Source: Lindgomyces ingoldianus (taxonomy: Eukaryota > Ascomycota > Dothideomycetes > Pleosporales > Lindgomycetaceae). From it: a stretch of 64,000 bases of DNA. Position 1 is the first letter of the stretch, and every line of letters begins with the position of its first letter. The notes under the pieces are model-generated. The model had not been told where the DNA came from, made no database searches, and worked only from the letters and a program-made list of their open reading frames with translations. The translations under genes were made by a program, and so were the position numbers. The stretch covers positions 324,777 through 388,776 of the forward strand of contig NW_022985197.1 of the NCBI RefSeq assembly GCF_010093535.1. Reading direction: 5' to 3'. Shown piece after piece: positions 9,726 through 20,058 of the stretch.

Positions 9726-11546
9726 TTATCCTACTTCCTCTATCCCCCAAGTCCCATTTGCGAACAACGTACCCACCTTTGTATAATCCAACGCCCTTCC
9801 TTCTTTAATATACCCAAGCCTAAAGTATTCTGGTAGATCTAGGCCATTGCTTCTGGTCCACACGAAGCTGTGAACCCCCTCATCTGTAAAGAAAGCCCGA
9901 TCACGCTCAACGTCATTTACTAGCACACTAATACCATGCACGCCGACAGGTGGTATCTCCCATGAAAATGAGGCAGTGAAACTTTCTCCATCTTGAAAAA
10001 TCAGAGGCTGCATAAGGGAAGGGAGTACTGAATCAAAAGAACCATCTCCCCTAAGAACGTCGGCTGTTTGAAGAATAGAGTCAAAATCCCATCTGGCGAT
10101 GCCGTTGACAAATAGGCCAAGCAGTATGCCTTGGTATAGAAGAGATGGCCGAGTCTGCACGCTAGTCCCCGGCAGCAAAAGTAGAGCAAGGATGTAGTGA
10201 TGAATCCGGAGCAAGACCCCTGGAATCACAAGGCAGATAAGGATAACAAGTATGAAGAGTCCGTATAACGCCAGGTAGCGGAGTAAGCGTCGTTCGAGCC
10301 AGAAGTAGTATATTTGTTGTGCAATGATACAGACTAGGATGATTAGGATGACAGCAAGTGCTACCTTAGCGCCTGGCTGTTGTTCTAGGTCGTGAGCCGT
10401 GAGACGGGAGATTGGGATCCAGTCGAACGTGTAGTTGGATAGAGCGCCGAACCAGAAGCCGCCAAGCCAGAAAACTGTCTTTTCAAATTGTGCTTCGAGT
10501 CCAGATAAAGTGCGCTTGACGACTGTCCAGTACAGAACGACGGCGCAGAAGAAGGCAGGAAGGAACCGTTTGGCAAACATGGAGATATGATCAGGTAGAA
10601 CAGAGATGTTGAGATACGAAGCTGAAGGGGGGTCCGATGCGAAGCTTACGTGGGCGAAAATGAGAGTGAAGGTGGGGAAGAATTGTAGAGGCGATGTCGA
10701 GAATATTGAAAAAAGAGTTGTGAATAATAACGACACGACCAGTAGTGCTTGACGAGGGTCGCCTCTACACTGAATGGTTGGGTCTTTCAATACGGAGAAA
10801 GACAATGGAAAATACGAATCAAAGGGTATCGATTCAATTCCGTGCCTCTTCGCACTGGGGAATTCGTCATGATTACCAAGGCGCGACACCCTCCCACAAC
10901 CACCTTTCGTATCACTAATGATACCAGAGTGAATAGCAGAACCACAGATGAAGCTGTCACCACGGTATATCTCATCACCAACCACCAACGGCCGGTAATT
11001 GACATGCAGTGGTCCAACGGCGCGTGGGTTGAGCAACTGGACACCGGCGCACTTGGCTGGACAGCGAAATGCAAACGAATCATTTGAGAATGGGCGACAG
11101 TCTATACCGTCTACGCCGCACTGGTTCTTGGGTTTCCACAACGTATCGACGCAGTCGAGGTTCACTATGTTTCGTCCTGCGCCGTCCTTTATTGGAAGCT
11201 GCGATCGTAAGAACAGCAGGAACACAATGGCCCACAACAACAGACACGCAGCGAGAACTATGCTTTGATGGTGTTTCCCGGGAAGAATGCGGTCAAGAAA
11301 TCGTATCGGCGCTCGTTGGATCGAAGGGAGAAAGGGGTGTATGGTTTGAGGTCGGGGCGGCTGAGCTCCTTGAAGCCAATGCCAGATGCTCCTGTGCCGT
11401 GCCGTATACGGCAAAGACGTGGCGAGATTGTCCTCAAACTCAAGCTCTTCCGTTGGGAGCAATTGTGCTTCCTCGTCGTCTGCCTGAGCCCCAGCTACTG
11501 TGTTATCGTGGTAGGTGTCGCGTTCGACATGCTCGTTCGGGAGCAT
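9726..11546 (-). CDS. LCCL-domain multipass membrane protein
   Basis: Single open exon, 606 aa from the first in-frame ATG (11546). An N-terminal acidic cytosolic-type region (1-93) is followed by a membrane helix at 95-113 (IVLAACLLLWAIVFLLFL). The LCCL domain spans about 155-250 and shows its hallmarks: FRCPAKC, LLNPRAVG, YRGDSFICGSAIHSG, GGCGRVSRLG and KRHGIESIPFDSYFP. Then come about seven hydrophobic segments, including ALLVVSLLFTTLFSIF, FLPAFFCAVVLYWTVV and VALAVILIILVCIIAQ, and a short C-terminal domain. LCCL is an extracellular or lumenal disulfide fold; fungal members with this layout are membrane proteins of unknown function. Its large first loop probably faces outside the cytosol. 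The gene appears intronless, unlike most of its neighbours. Confidence 0.88.
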   Translation of the reverse strand: MLPNEHVERDTYHDNTVAGAQADDEEAQLLPTEELEFEDNLATSLPYTARHRSIWHWLQGAQPPRPQTIHPFLPSIQRAPIRFLDRILPGKHHQSIVLAACLLLWAIVFLLFLRSQLPIKDGAGRNIVNLDCVDTLWKPKNQCGVDGIDCRPFSNDSFAFRCPAKCAGVQLLNPRAVGPLHVNYRPLVVGDEIYRGDSFICGSAIHSGIISDTKGGCGRVSRLGNHDEFPSAKRHGIESIPFDSYFPLSFSVLKDPTIQCRGDPRQALLVVSLLFTTLFSIFSTSPLQFFPTFTLIFAHVSFASDPPSASYLNISVLPDHISMFAKRFLPAFFCAVVLYWTVVKRTLSGLEAQFEKTVFWLGGFWFGALSNYTFDWIPISRLTAHDLEQQPGAKVALAVILIILVCIIAQQIYYFWLERRLLRYLALYGLFILVILICLVIPGVLLRIHHYILALLLLPGTSVQTRPSLLYQGILLGLFVNGIARWDFDSILQTADVLRGDGSFDSVLPSLMQPLIFQDGESFTASFSWEIPPVGVHGISVLVNDVERDRAFFTDEGVHSFVWTRSNGLDLPEYFRLGYIKEGRALDYTKVGTLFANGTWGIEEVG

Positions 11547-14500
11547 TGATGCAAGGCGTGTCCCTTGGCCTGTGAGCAAAGCAGCTATGGAGGGAATAAC
11601 TACTTAAACTTGCAGGACGGTGCAAACAATGGTGTACATGGTCAGGCAGGCAGGCAACGACGGAGCAATTAAAATGTGATCGGACGCCGTTGCTGATTTT
11701 CTCGGACTTTACACAATTCCTGACCAATCACGTGTCGGGTTATATTTCGCCAAGATGCTATCACTCCTACCCCCAACAACAAGCAAAGATCAAATGTAAT
11801 TGGCACACGCAGCCTTTCGCCTCCCCACACTAATTATGCGGAGCAGTTACTCCCTGGCTGTCAGCAGCCTCGAGACAATGCGATCCCTTCAGTCAATTGA
11901 CATTGCAAAACTATCAGCCGTTACTGCCCATGGACTTCATAAAAGCTTCATGTTGGGGAAAATCTTCTGCATTTACGAATCTATGGCGTATTAAAACCTT
12001 TTGTATAGGTACAGTCCCACCATGAGAATGAGGAAAGTTCTCGGCCTCCTTGGGGTGTTATCGACCCCATATGTGAACGTCATCCTGCAGTGAGAGCAAT
12101 TCGAAATGGAACCATGAAAAAGTCACAGAGGATAAGATGTCGCTCTCTTTTGTTTTCTCCGGGCCCTCGGAAGCCGCCCGGTTTCCACTCGTCCCTTCTG
12201 GACCACCGCTGCTAGCTATAGCATCTCTTCAATCACCGGCCTTATTACTAGCTCTCTACTACTTTCTACGGTCAGTCGGTCTACAAATACTCGAACGGAT
12301 TCCAATCATCGGATTGTCTGCCAGAGATCCGATGGAACCGCCAAAACGTGCAGCCTTGTATTTCGCGGAATTCGCCGAGAGTTAATAACAGGCGACGGAG
12401 TGCGATTTGAGCTTCTTTGTTCAGGCTTCACCTTCCCCCAGATCAGTTATTTCTGATCCAATTGGCATCCGTGTCGCGTTGGATGGCCTGCTGATAATTT
12501 TGAACTAGATAATTGAAATGCGCTTCGTATGCGCTTATCGGTTCGGACGGAGAATTCAATTTCAACTAAATCAGCATGCAGTAGCACTATGGCCCAAATA
12601 GAGAAATTTTAGATATATCCTTATTTGGTATGGATTATACAACTAGTGCAGGTGATGGGCATATGTAGAGAACAATGTGAACTAACCTACCCAAATCCAA
12701 GTTCGGAGTGGATCAACGAAGGCGTTTTCGGAAAGCGCTTCCAAATTTGGAAAGCAGAAATTAAAGCCGCACACTTAGTGATAAAGACAATATCACTAAA
12801 GTTTTCTAGGGTGCAAAGGTGATGTTGGTTAGGCTACCTATAGACAAACATCAAGCCATTCAGCGGAAGTGCGCTTACGTCAATCCAATGGTCAAGTCCA
12901 CACGAAACACACCGGCTACTAACACAAATCCTTGACCCTGCTCAAGTCAAAAACGAACATAGAGCAGAAGACATGTTTGGCGAGTTCAGCGCAGCAGTTC
13001 TAAAATGCAATTAAGGCACATGCGGTTGAGGTATCACGACGAAGATTCGTATGGCCTAACTTGATGCTCGAGTTACCTAATGTAGAATATTCGCACTCAG
13101 AGAGGTCTAGACAAAAACATTAGAGTTATAAGGTGGAAGTTTCTCGTGCTCGAACCTCTAGCAGACAAAGTCTGAGGACAATATTCATGGAGCTTGAGCA
13201 AGAATAGGAAAATAAGTTAAGTCATTTCTAGGCTGCGATAACTACTGGGAATTAGCCTCAAAAAATCCATAAAGCCCAAAGATCTATGAGGTCTGCTCAA
13301 AAACAACCCAAAGATGCTCGATAGAAAATATGAAGCTTAAAAGGTAGAATTCCAATGTCTTTTACTTGGAGAGATTAACCACATATTTTCCATGGTCTCA
13401 CATACTATCTCACGTATATATAACACCTCCTCTATGCGATGCACACTCCATCAAAGACAACTACGAAGATTCAACTTATCGTCGTGGCTTCTATCGCGGC
13501 CACGGACTGAAACACTACCTAACCACTTTCATGCTCCTTGTGAAAGTTTAAAGTACAGAAGACGGGGAGAAAAAGTTCTGACCGGATCTGGCCAAAAGAT
13601 ATCGGAACTCCTGGAGATTTATGGAAGCCTCTGTTCTGTACAGAATGGTGGAGACCCGATCCTCATTCGAAATTGACAAATCAATAGTAGTCATTACTAC
13701 CATGTTTCATCGTTATGTTTCAGAGCTCTAGACATATTCTCAAGGCATTTTCAAGATCGTCGCGTTCAATGTCTTCCTCTCCACTGTCCTCGCGCAAAGC
13801 AGACTCCTTCAAGATTTAGTACAGTCTCCTCAAGCCATACTGAGGCTTTAAAATGTCAATACTCCCCGAATTGACTCTACTTTCGCACTCCAAGCATTTG
13901 AGGGTGTTTTGGCATCTAAATAGGTCAATGTTGATTATAGTACCTGGCCGCCCAAACACACGTTCTCTTCAGGTTTTTTGAACTTTTGTACTTCCAAGCA
14001 AAAGCTTGAGAGTGAGGGGGTATTAGTGGAACCCACAGGGGGAGTTTAAATATCCGTGCTCCCCTGTGTTCGCTAAGGGGTAAGACATGGGTAGGTTCTC
14101 TACTACAAAATCAGCTCCTGCTCTCCTTCCCCTCTAGATTGCACATGAACTGCATGGACCACAAGTAACCTTCAGGTATGAAAATACCTCCTCCCCCTTC
14201 CCTAATTACTCTATACAACCTAGCACACCTTCTCGGTGTGCCTTTGAAATTGGAAGTGCCAGACAGACATGTTCTCCTCGTTGTAGGAGTAAATTGAAGG
14301 GGTGGCACTTGATTTTCAGCATCTAAAACTCAAATTCCAACGGATCATGCCCTTCTCCCTCTGCGCTTCCAAACACAAAATATGCAAATATCGCCCTCTA
14401 TGAGCAGCACCCGACCATCTGCGCCCAAATTAAGTAAATGAGGAAACAGATTCGTTAACTTCCAAAGGATAGTCAGGAATCGCGATGCTCCAGGCCTCGT

Positions 14501-14913
14501 TCCCAGAGTTGGAGACTGAAAGCTTTAGCCTGTGTTCCCTTGGTCTTGGTCTCCACTTTCAATCTCCAAATGGCGTGCATTTGCGAAGAATGTTTTCCAA
14601 GCCTCAACAGAGATCCAAGCCAACCAGTCCTTACGCTACTTAGCTTGTTAAGGCCAACCCTGGCAGGTAATAGACCTTCATGTAAGTAGCTGGTGCGAAA
14701 GGGCATCCTTGAGCAATGCCTTAAACCACAAGTATCACCTTCTTTCAGATTTTAACCCACCCGCGGCAGCTGGGTTCTATAGTGTTATTTCTTCATCGTT
14801 ATACATATATACAGAAACTTCTCAGTTTGCTGGCTTCCTTCATTTGGTATCGTACGCCGTATTCTTCCTCCCGATGAAGCATCCTCCCTCGTACCGCTAA
14901 CCATGAAATAACA
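11547..14913. other. 3.4-kb gene-poor stretch
   Basis: No frame with a recognisable family. An 82-codon ATG frame at 12137-12385 lacks motifs. The interval 13900-14330 holds several short hairpins (see the separate entry) and is the most repeat-like part, possibly a decayed element. Nothing else seen. Confidence 0.4.
13995..14068. repeat. Two adjacent hairpins
   Basis: CAAGC-aaaa-GCTTG at 13995-14008 is a perfect 5-bp stem. CACAGGGGGAG (14034-14044) pairs with CTCCCCTGTG (14059-14068) with one bulged G. A third hairpin, GCACACC/GGTGTGC, lies close to 14222-14240. Confidence 0.5.
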
Positions 14914-15496
14914 TCATGCGGAGGATTTCACTAGCTCGGAGACTTGCTTCTCGATCGCTTTATCATCCAGACCTATCCAGTTTTACGTCAGCTCTTGCAC
15001 TCTCAGAAGTTTAGGGAGTGGGAGTATGTACCTTTTAGTGGTATCATCTTCTCTTTGCCGAATTCTGTAATACCGGTTGTTAGCCTCCGTTGTGCCGTGG
15101 AGCCTCTCAGCCAGCATTGAACCTCAATTCTACATTCCCCTTTTGGAATTATTTCTAGAAAGAGTGTGGGGGATGGGAGAGGCATTGAACGCACCGTATC
15201 TCGCATAGACTTTTGGTTCGATGCCGCTGGCTTCTCGGATCATGATGGGTGTGTGGGGATTGTGCTTCTTCATCGTTGGGTAGCTCTTGGTGAGGAAATT
15301 CCTACGCAGAAAAATTGTCAGTGTCTCTTCCATTTCAAGGCCCTAGCGATCCACACCCTTCAATCCTGGCGGTCGGGGATGGGGGTGCACGAGTGAAGAG
15401 AAGCATATACCTCAAACCAGCGCTCTGCTCGCTCGTCTGACAGAACAGGAACCTCAATTCCTTCAAGCTTTGCGCAAATCCGTATTTCGTCGCCAT
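14914..15496 (-). CDS. NDUFA2: NADH:ubiquinone oxidoreductase subunit NDUFA2 (B8, 10.5 kDa)
   Basis: Model: complement(join(14914..14972,15032..15064,15195..15301,15411..15496)), 94 aa, introns of 109, 130 and 59 bp. All junctions keep phase. The product has the family layout: MATKYGFAQSLKELRFLFCQ, then RNFLTKSYPTMKKHNPHTPI, MIREASGIEPKVYARYEFGK and a C-terminal ELVKSSA. The Cys in LFCQTSE matches the conserved thioredoxin-fold cysteine region, and NPHTPIMIREA is the family's most conserved stretch. This is a nuclear-encoded accessory subunit of mitochondrial complex I, in the matrix arm. The 33-bp third exon makes the gene easy to miss. It is divergent from the pyruvate carrier gene. Confidence 0.95.
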
Positions 15497-15788
15497 TCTG
15501 TCAATAAGTCAAAGGGCGTATCCTCAGCGGTGGTTGTGTGATTCAATTCGCGGTCGTTAAACATCTGTCGATGTCCCGTCAAGCTCTCCCCACCATCCTC
15601 AAACCAGTCTAGCGCTCTTCGGAGAATCCCACGTTCAAACCCCGATCCCGAAAATCTTGGAACCTCAACACCAACGCTTTGTCCCCGAGCCCAAGTCTTC
15701 TTTCTCCTACCCACGCATCCACCTTCCCCCTCAATTCCCTTCGCAAACTATCGGCTTGGTCAGCCCCCGTCTCCGCGAACCCAACATC
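15497..15788. promoter_or_regulatory. Bidirectional promoter of NDUFA2 and MPC2
   Basis: 292 bp separate the two start codons, so both nuclear genes for mitochondrial proteins must share this control region. Pyrimidine-rich stretches at about 15630-15760 point toward MPC2. Confidence 0.6.
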
Positions 15789-16426
15789 ATGTCTTTCAGA
15801 CCCGCCGCCCGCATCTTTACGGCCTTCCGACCGGCATTGCGGTTTCGGCAACCGCTGTTGAGGCGACGAGTTGCTACAACCGCGGAGGCGGAGCAAAGTG
15901 CGTTTGCTAGGTTGTGGAATAGTCCTGTTGGGCCGAAGACAGTGCATTTCTGGTAAGTATATTATTCTTTTTGGTTCTGGGTTGGTTGGGTCTGTGGAGT
16001 GGGAGTGTGCCAGGTTGGAGTCATCGCACACTACATAACGCTCAAACCCCCGTCTTTTGCTACAAACTGATCCCGCTTGCTAACGGCATTTTCACCAGGG
16101 CTCCTATAATGAAATGGGCCGTCGTCCTGACCGGCGTATCCGACTTCTTCCGTCCGGCATCATCGCTCTCCCTCACCCAAAACGCTGCCCTCATGGCCAC
16201 TGGCGCCATCTGGACGCGCTGGTGCTTCGTCATCCGGCCGAAAAACATGTTCCTTGCTGCTGTCAACTTCTTCCTGTTCGTCGTTGGCAGCACCCAGGTT
16301 ACGCGGATATTGCTGTATCAGCAGAGCTTGAAGGGCGTGGAAGGTCAAGGGAAGATGGAGGCAAAGGAGGTTAAGAAGGAGGCGAAGCAGGTGGGGAAGG
16401 AGGTTGAAAAGGTGGTTAAGTCGTAG
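15789..16426 (+). CDS. MPC2: Mitochondrial pyruvate carrier subunit, MPC2/MPC3 type
   Basis: Model: join(15789..15952,16099..16426), 163 aa, one 146-bp intron splitting the Trp codon of the HFW motif. An Arg-rich N-terminus (MSFRPAARIFTAFRPALRFR) fits mitochondrial import. The carrier core is clear: GPKTVHFWAPIMKWAVVLTG, LSLTQNAALMATGAIWTRW, VIRPKNMFLAAVNFFLFVVG. These contain the three membrane segments of the MPC2 class. A Lys/Glu-rich coiled tail (EVKKEAKQVGKEVEKVVKS) ends the protein. It forms the heteromeric carrier with MPC1 in the inner membrane, bringing pyruvate into the matrix. It is divergent from NDUFA2. Confidence 0.96.
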
Positions 16427-17145
16427 ATGGGGATGAGGAGACGAAGAAACGAGGCCGATAGGTCTCTGGGAGTTTGGAATTGGAAGTCCGGCAAAGCCAA
16501 CAAGATAATGGATGATTTTTGGTCTCTTGGAATGCATTAGTGGCTGTACAACTTTTTATTCGGGTTCAGGCCGATCAGACTCTTGCCAGCCTGCAGTTGA
16601 TCTGCTGGAGTAGGCGTGATCTTCATAATGCAATCGATTCACATCCACAGCTGCGAACCTGAGACCCTTGTGGTACCTACTTGCATGAGGATTCTCTAGT
16701 TACTGGTTCGAGTCTTATCAAGAGATATCCTCCCCTTTAGTCGGCTGGGTCCACTCAGAATCCGGTTGTAGGATTAATCGACTGGAAGCGTTGCTGGAAT
16801 TTGACGGAGAACGTGAGCGTTTTGGTTCAGGACATGAATATAGTCTTGGGAGTGCTTAAATCTACACGTCCTCCACTCACCAGACATGCAGGCTTAACAA
16901 CACCCATCATCAAATGTATATTCAAGAATCAAACGAAATATCCGTATACTAAAATCTGGGTATATAGCTGAACAAGTCACGCCGCCCACCGTCCCAAACA
17001 TCAGAGCAGGAAAAATCAAACCAAATACCAATCTTATATCGTTATCCATTCTCAGGTTAGCTGGGCATACTCCAGTATCATCAAAGTTCATTCGTCAAAT
17101 TCATATCCATATCCATATCAGCATCCATACTTAGCTTCCCTCACT
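16427..17145. other. Convergent intergenic region
   Basis: Lies between the 3' ends of MPC2 and the large gene on the minus strand. A short tandem CATATC array sits at about 17102-17122. No gene seen. Confidence 0.45.
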
Positions 17146-20058
17146 TTAAGCTCTAACCACGACGCTGACTCCAAGTCCCCTAGCCTCCCTAACACAGCAG
17201 GCAAGACACGTGCGTCCTACACGTCCGATTATCGCATGGAGGCCTTTATCCGCGCACCAGGCTCGGGCTAGGAGTTCGAGTTCTTTCGAGGAGCGAGCGT
17301 CGAGGACAAGAATAACCCTTTCTTCATCCTTGAAAGTATCTTCTTTCTCCTCCAGTGGTATGTCCGGATTCGATGGCGCAGGCGACCCGCAGGACGTAAT
17401 CGGGATCTTAAGCGGTATTTCAAAATTCGGATCCAGAATCTCCGTCACTGATACGATTTTGTACTTGTACGAGACATGCAGCGGATGTGTTGTCATAGGC
17501 TCACTTTTCTGCGGCGTTGGGATATGGTCATTGCTATCCTCGTCTTCTTCATCTGGAGGGGGCGAGTACGTCCGCGTTGGTGGCAAGCCTGCGGAGTCCG
17601 GTGGGTGCGACAAAAGAGGTTCGTAGCCGTGGCTGTTGCGGCGGCTTAGGTGGCGGGATGGCCGGATTCCGCTCCGAGCGCTGCGGACACTACGTTTGGA
17701 GGAGGAGCGGGAGAGGGAGCGTTTAAGGACTTGAGGGAAGTTCGGCATAGGGAATGATAGGGGCGGGGTGCATGGGAATGAGGATATGAACTGCACGTCG
17801 TAGGTGAGAGGGAAGACATGTGTGGTGCCGCGAGCGAAGGATGTGAAGGTAATAGAAGCAACGTGTGCCTCCGCTTCTGGTTGGGAGGAGGAATCAGTAT
17901 CGGATAGTTCAGAGATGATGGAAGTCAAGTTCCATTCCAGGAACCCAATGGATGGAATTGGGGGTGTGCTTGGATCGAGAGGGAGGGTAAGGTCTTCAGG
18001 CTTGATGTTCTCTGTGTCGCTACATGGGACGATTGCAGAGTCTCGTCCGAGCAAATCTTCCTTAGCTGCGATGCGGGATGGTTGTTCAAATGGAAGCTGC
18101 TCACTGCTGAGAGCATACCATCCATCGCCTTGTAATTCTGGAAGCCTTCCAATCGAGATCCAGCCCATGCACTCTGAAGCCCCCTCAATGCAAGCAAGGA
18201 CGCGACCAACGATGGAACTCTTGCTCCACCAGGTTCTATCTGCGTAGACGAAGCCGCCATACAGGTTTGCGGAATCGCCAAGAGCAGCAATCGCAAGCTT
18301 GTCGTTTTCCAATAATGTTGACATTAGAAAGTGGGAAATGGCTTCACCGGGGAGTATTAATCCGGTGAGATAGGAGCGACTCAGCCATCCACCAATGTTC
18401 AAAGTGCCTGTTGCACCGTCCGCAGCGTGTGACAGTAGGTTGGTAAACAGCGGAACCTTTAACGATCGCGAGTTACTTCGGCTAAGAGAAGGTCTGGTCA
18501 TGTGCCCAAAGTAGCTGTCATGAGGGCTGCTTGTCGATGTCGCTAGGGGGGTTCCATATATACTGATAGAAGGAGAAGTGGGCTCTAGGAATTTCCCGTA
18601 AGGAGATAGTTGTTGCTCTGGTTCTGCGGTGTTGTCTGAGACACCCAGCTTCTGCGCTAATTCGTTCACAACCAAATCGATGCCAGGCCATTGGACAGTT
18701 TCCGCGAAATTAAGGAGGCCTGAGAGTTGGCGGGCTTGATGACGGGGAAGGAGGATGAGGTCAGGCTTTGGTGGCCCCTTAGACTCGCTTCTACCAAGCA
18801 TCGAAAGTAGCCCAGATTTAGGAGATTGCGGCAAAGGCGTCGGGTCGCTCTCTCTAACGACCAGAATATTATCCAGGAACCGCTGCGCTAGAATTAAGTC
18901 CCAATTCGTTTTCTTAGTTTGAAGGTCGAGAAACCCCTGGAACTCCTCTGGGGTGACGTGCATCCGTTGTTTCACCTCATCTGCATCCATGCTAGTAACT
19001 GCATCTAGTCGAAGGAGCAGCTCGCAGGATAAGCAAATCTGCAGAAGCAGTATGTCTCGATCTGACCACAGCTGATGGGGTTGGGTAATGTCGTTTTCGA
19101 CGGGTGTATCTGAATCACTCCATAGAATCTGGCCCAGTCTAATTCGCCATTCGACCAGACTGAAGTCGTACCACACGCCCTTCAACCGCAGGACTTTGAG
19201 TAGGGTGTCGATCTGGACTTTCATACCCGTAGGATCCTCGGTAGACCCGTCCCATTTCGGTGGATATAGAAATTTACCGAAGAGATTTGCGTACAATTCT
19301 CCGGACGATTGGTTATTCAAAATGGTCATCCTCTCGGGGCTGTCCTGGAGAGCTTCAAGTAAATCGCCGAACTCAGTCAAACGCTCGTAAACCATAGAAT
19401 GGTCAACCTCCCGGATGCCAAGCTTTTGCGGGTCGCTCTGCATGTGCTCCTTGTTTTTTGCTGCTTGCAAGAACTCATTGCTCGACTGTGATTGTTGTAA
19501 GTCTGTAGCAAGATTGTCAGACCTTGGCAACTGTAGGAAGTGAACGAAGCCAATGGAGCCAGGCTCAATTCCTTGGGCGCTCAGCATGCTCGGGACCTCC
19601 ACCGTGCCTACGTCATAGCTTTGGTGCGGCTTCCCCTCCTCGAAGGGCTCTTGTACAAGCGGAAGGTGCGGATAGAGCGTCGCTGCGGAGAAGGCAGGTT
19701 GTGCCAGCTGGGCCGAGTCGGAGACATCCTTGACTGTCAACTCGGCGTCCCAGGGGTATGAAGCAGTAGGGGTTAGGTTGTTGTCTTTATGCTGGATGCC
19801 GAACTGAGGGGCCCCTGAGAAGAGTGCGTGTAGCTGTTCCTCGTTGAGCACGGCAACCTTTTCTTTCGGCTCAGGCGGTGGGCTGGGCAGCTGCGTCGGT
19901 TGCTCCTTCTCCGCATCGGGTCTCGTAATATCGATGGAGCTGCTGGATACGACTGGCTTGGAGGATTCGGCGATCTTGGAGTCTCGTGGAGGCTTTCGTA
20001 GAGTTGCTTTGCCAGTGGGTATGGGAATCTTTGACCAAAAGGACGCCATTAGCTGCAT
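17146..20058 (-). CDS. Large protein of unknown function
   Basis: Uninterrupted 970-codon frame. ATG at 20058 gives MQLMASFWSKIP; the second ATG (20049) gives 967 aa and is equally plausible. The N-terminal ~100 residues are Pro/Ser-rich and disordered. From ~110 to ~730 the sequence is globular and mostly helical, with motifs I do not recognise (ESFxVHFLQLPRSDNL-like, LLKVLRLKGVWYDFSLVEWR, LWSDRDILLLQICLSCELLL). A basic Ser/Arg region follows (KRSLSRSSSKRSVRSARSG), then acidic EEDEDSNDH, and a folded C-terminus ending GLGVSVVVRA. No membrane span or signal peptide. The coding nature is secure from length and codon regularity; the function is not known to me. Confidence 0.85.
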   Translation of the reverse strand: MQLMASFWSKIPIPTGKATLRKPPRDSKIAESSKPVVSSSSIDITRPDAEKEQPTQLPSPPPEPKEKVAVLNEEQLHALFSGAPQFGIQHKDNNLTPTASYPWDAELTVKDVSDSAQLAQPAFSAATLYPHLPLVQEPFEEGKPHQSYDVGTVEVPSMLSAQGIEPGSIGFVHFLQLPRSDNLATDLQQSQSSNEFLQAAKNKEHMQSDPQKLGIREVDHSMVYERLTEFGDLLEALQDSPERMTILNNQSSGELYANLFGKFLYPPKWDGSTEDPTGMKVQIDTLLKVLRLKGVWYDFSLVEWRIRLGQILWSDSDTPVENDITQPHQLWSDRDILLLQICLSCELLLRLDAVTSMDADEVKQRMHVTPEEFQGFLDLQTKKTNWDLILAQRFLDNILVVRESDPTPLPQSPKSGLLSMLGRSESKGPPKPDLILLPRHQARQLSGLLNFAETVQWPGIDLVVNELAQKLGVSDNTAEPEQQLSPYGKFLEPTSPSISIYGTPLATSTSSPHDSYFGHMTRPSLSRSNSRSLKVPLFTNLLSHAADGATGTLNIGGWLSRSYLTGLILPGEAISHFLMSTLLENDKLAIAALGDSANLYGGFVYADRTWWSKSSIVGRVLACIEGASECMGWISIGRLPELQGDGWYALSSEQLPFEQPSRIAAKEDLLGRDSAIVPCSDTENIKPEDLTLPLDPSTPPIPSIGFLEWNLTSIISELSDTDSSSQPEAEAHVASITFTSFARGTTHVFPLTYDVQFISSFPCTPPLSFPMPNFPQVLKRSLSRSSSKRSVRSARSGIRPSRHLSRRNSHGYEPLLSHPPDSAGLPPTRTYSPPPDEEDEDSNDHIPTPQKSEPMTTHPLHVSYKYKIVSVTEILDPNFEIPLKIPITSCGSPAPSNPDIPLEEKEDTFKDEERVILVLDARSSKELELLARAWCADKGLHAIIGRVGRTCLACCVREARGLGVSVVVRA

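Noticed and set aside
12137..12385. 82-codon ATG frame
   Set aside because: No motif, no leader features; likely chance in a gene-poor stretch.
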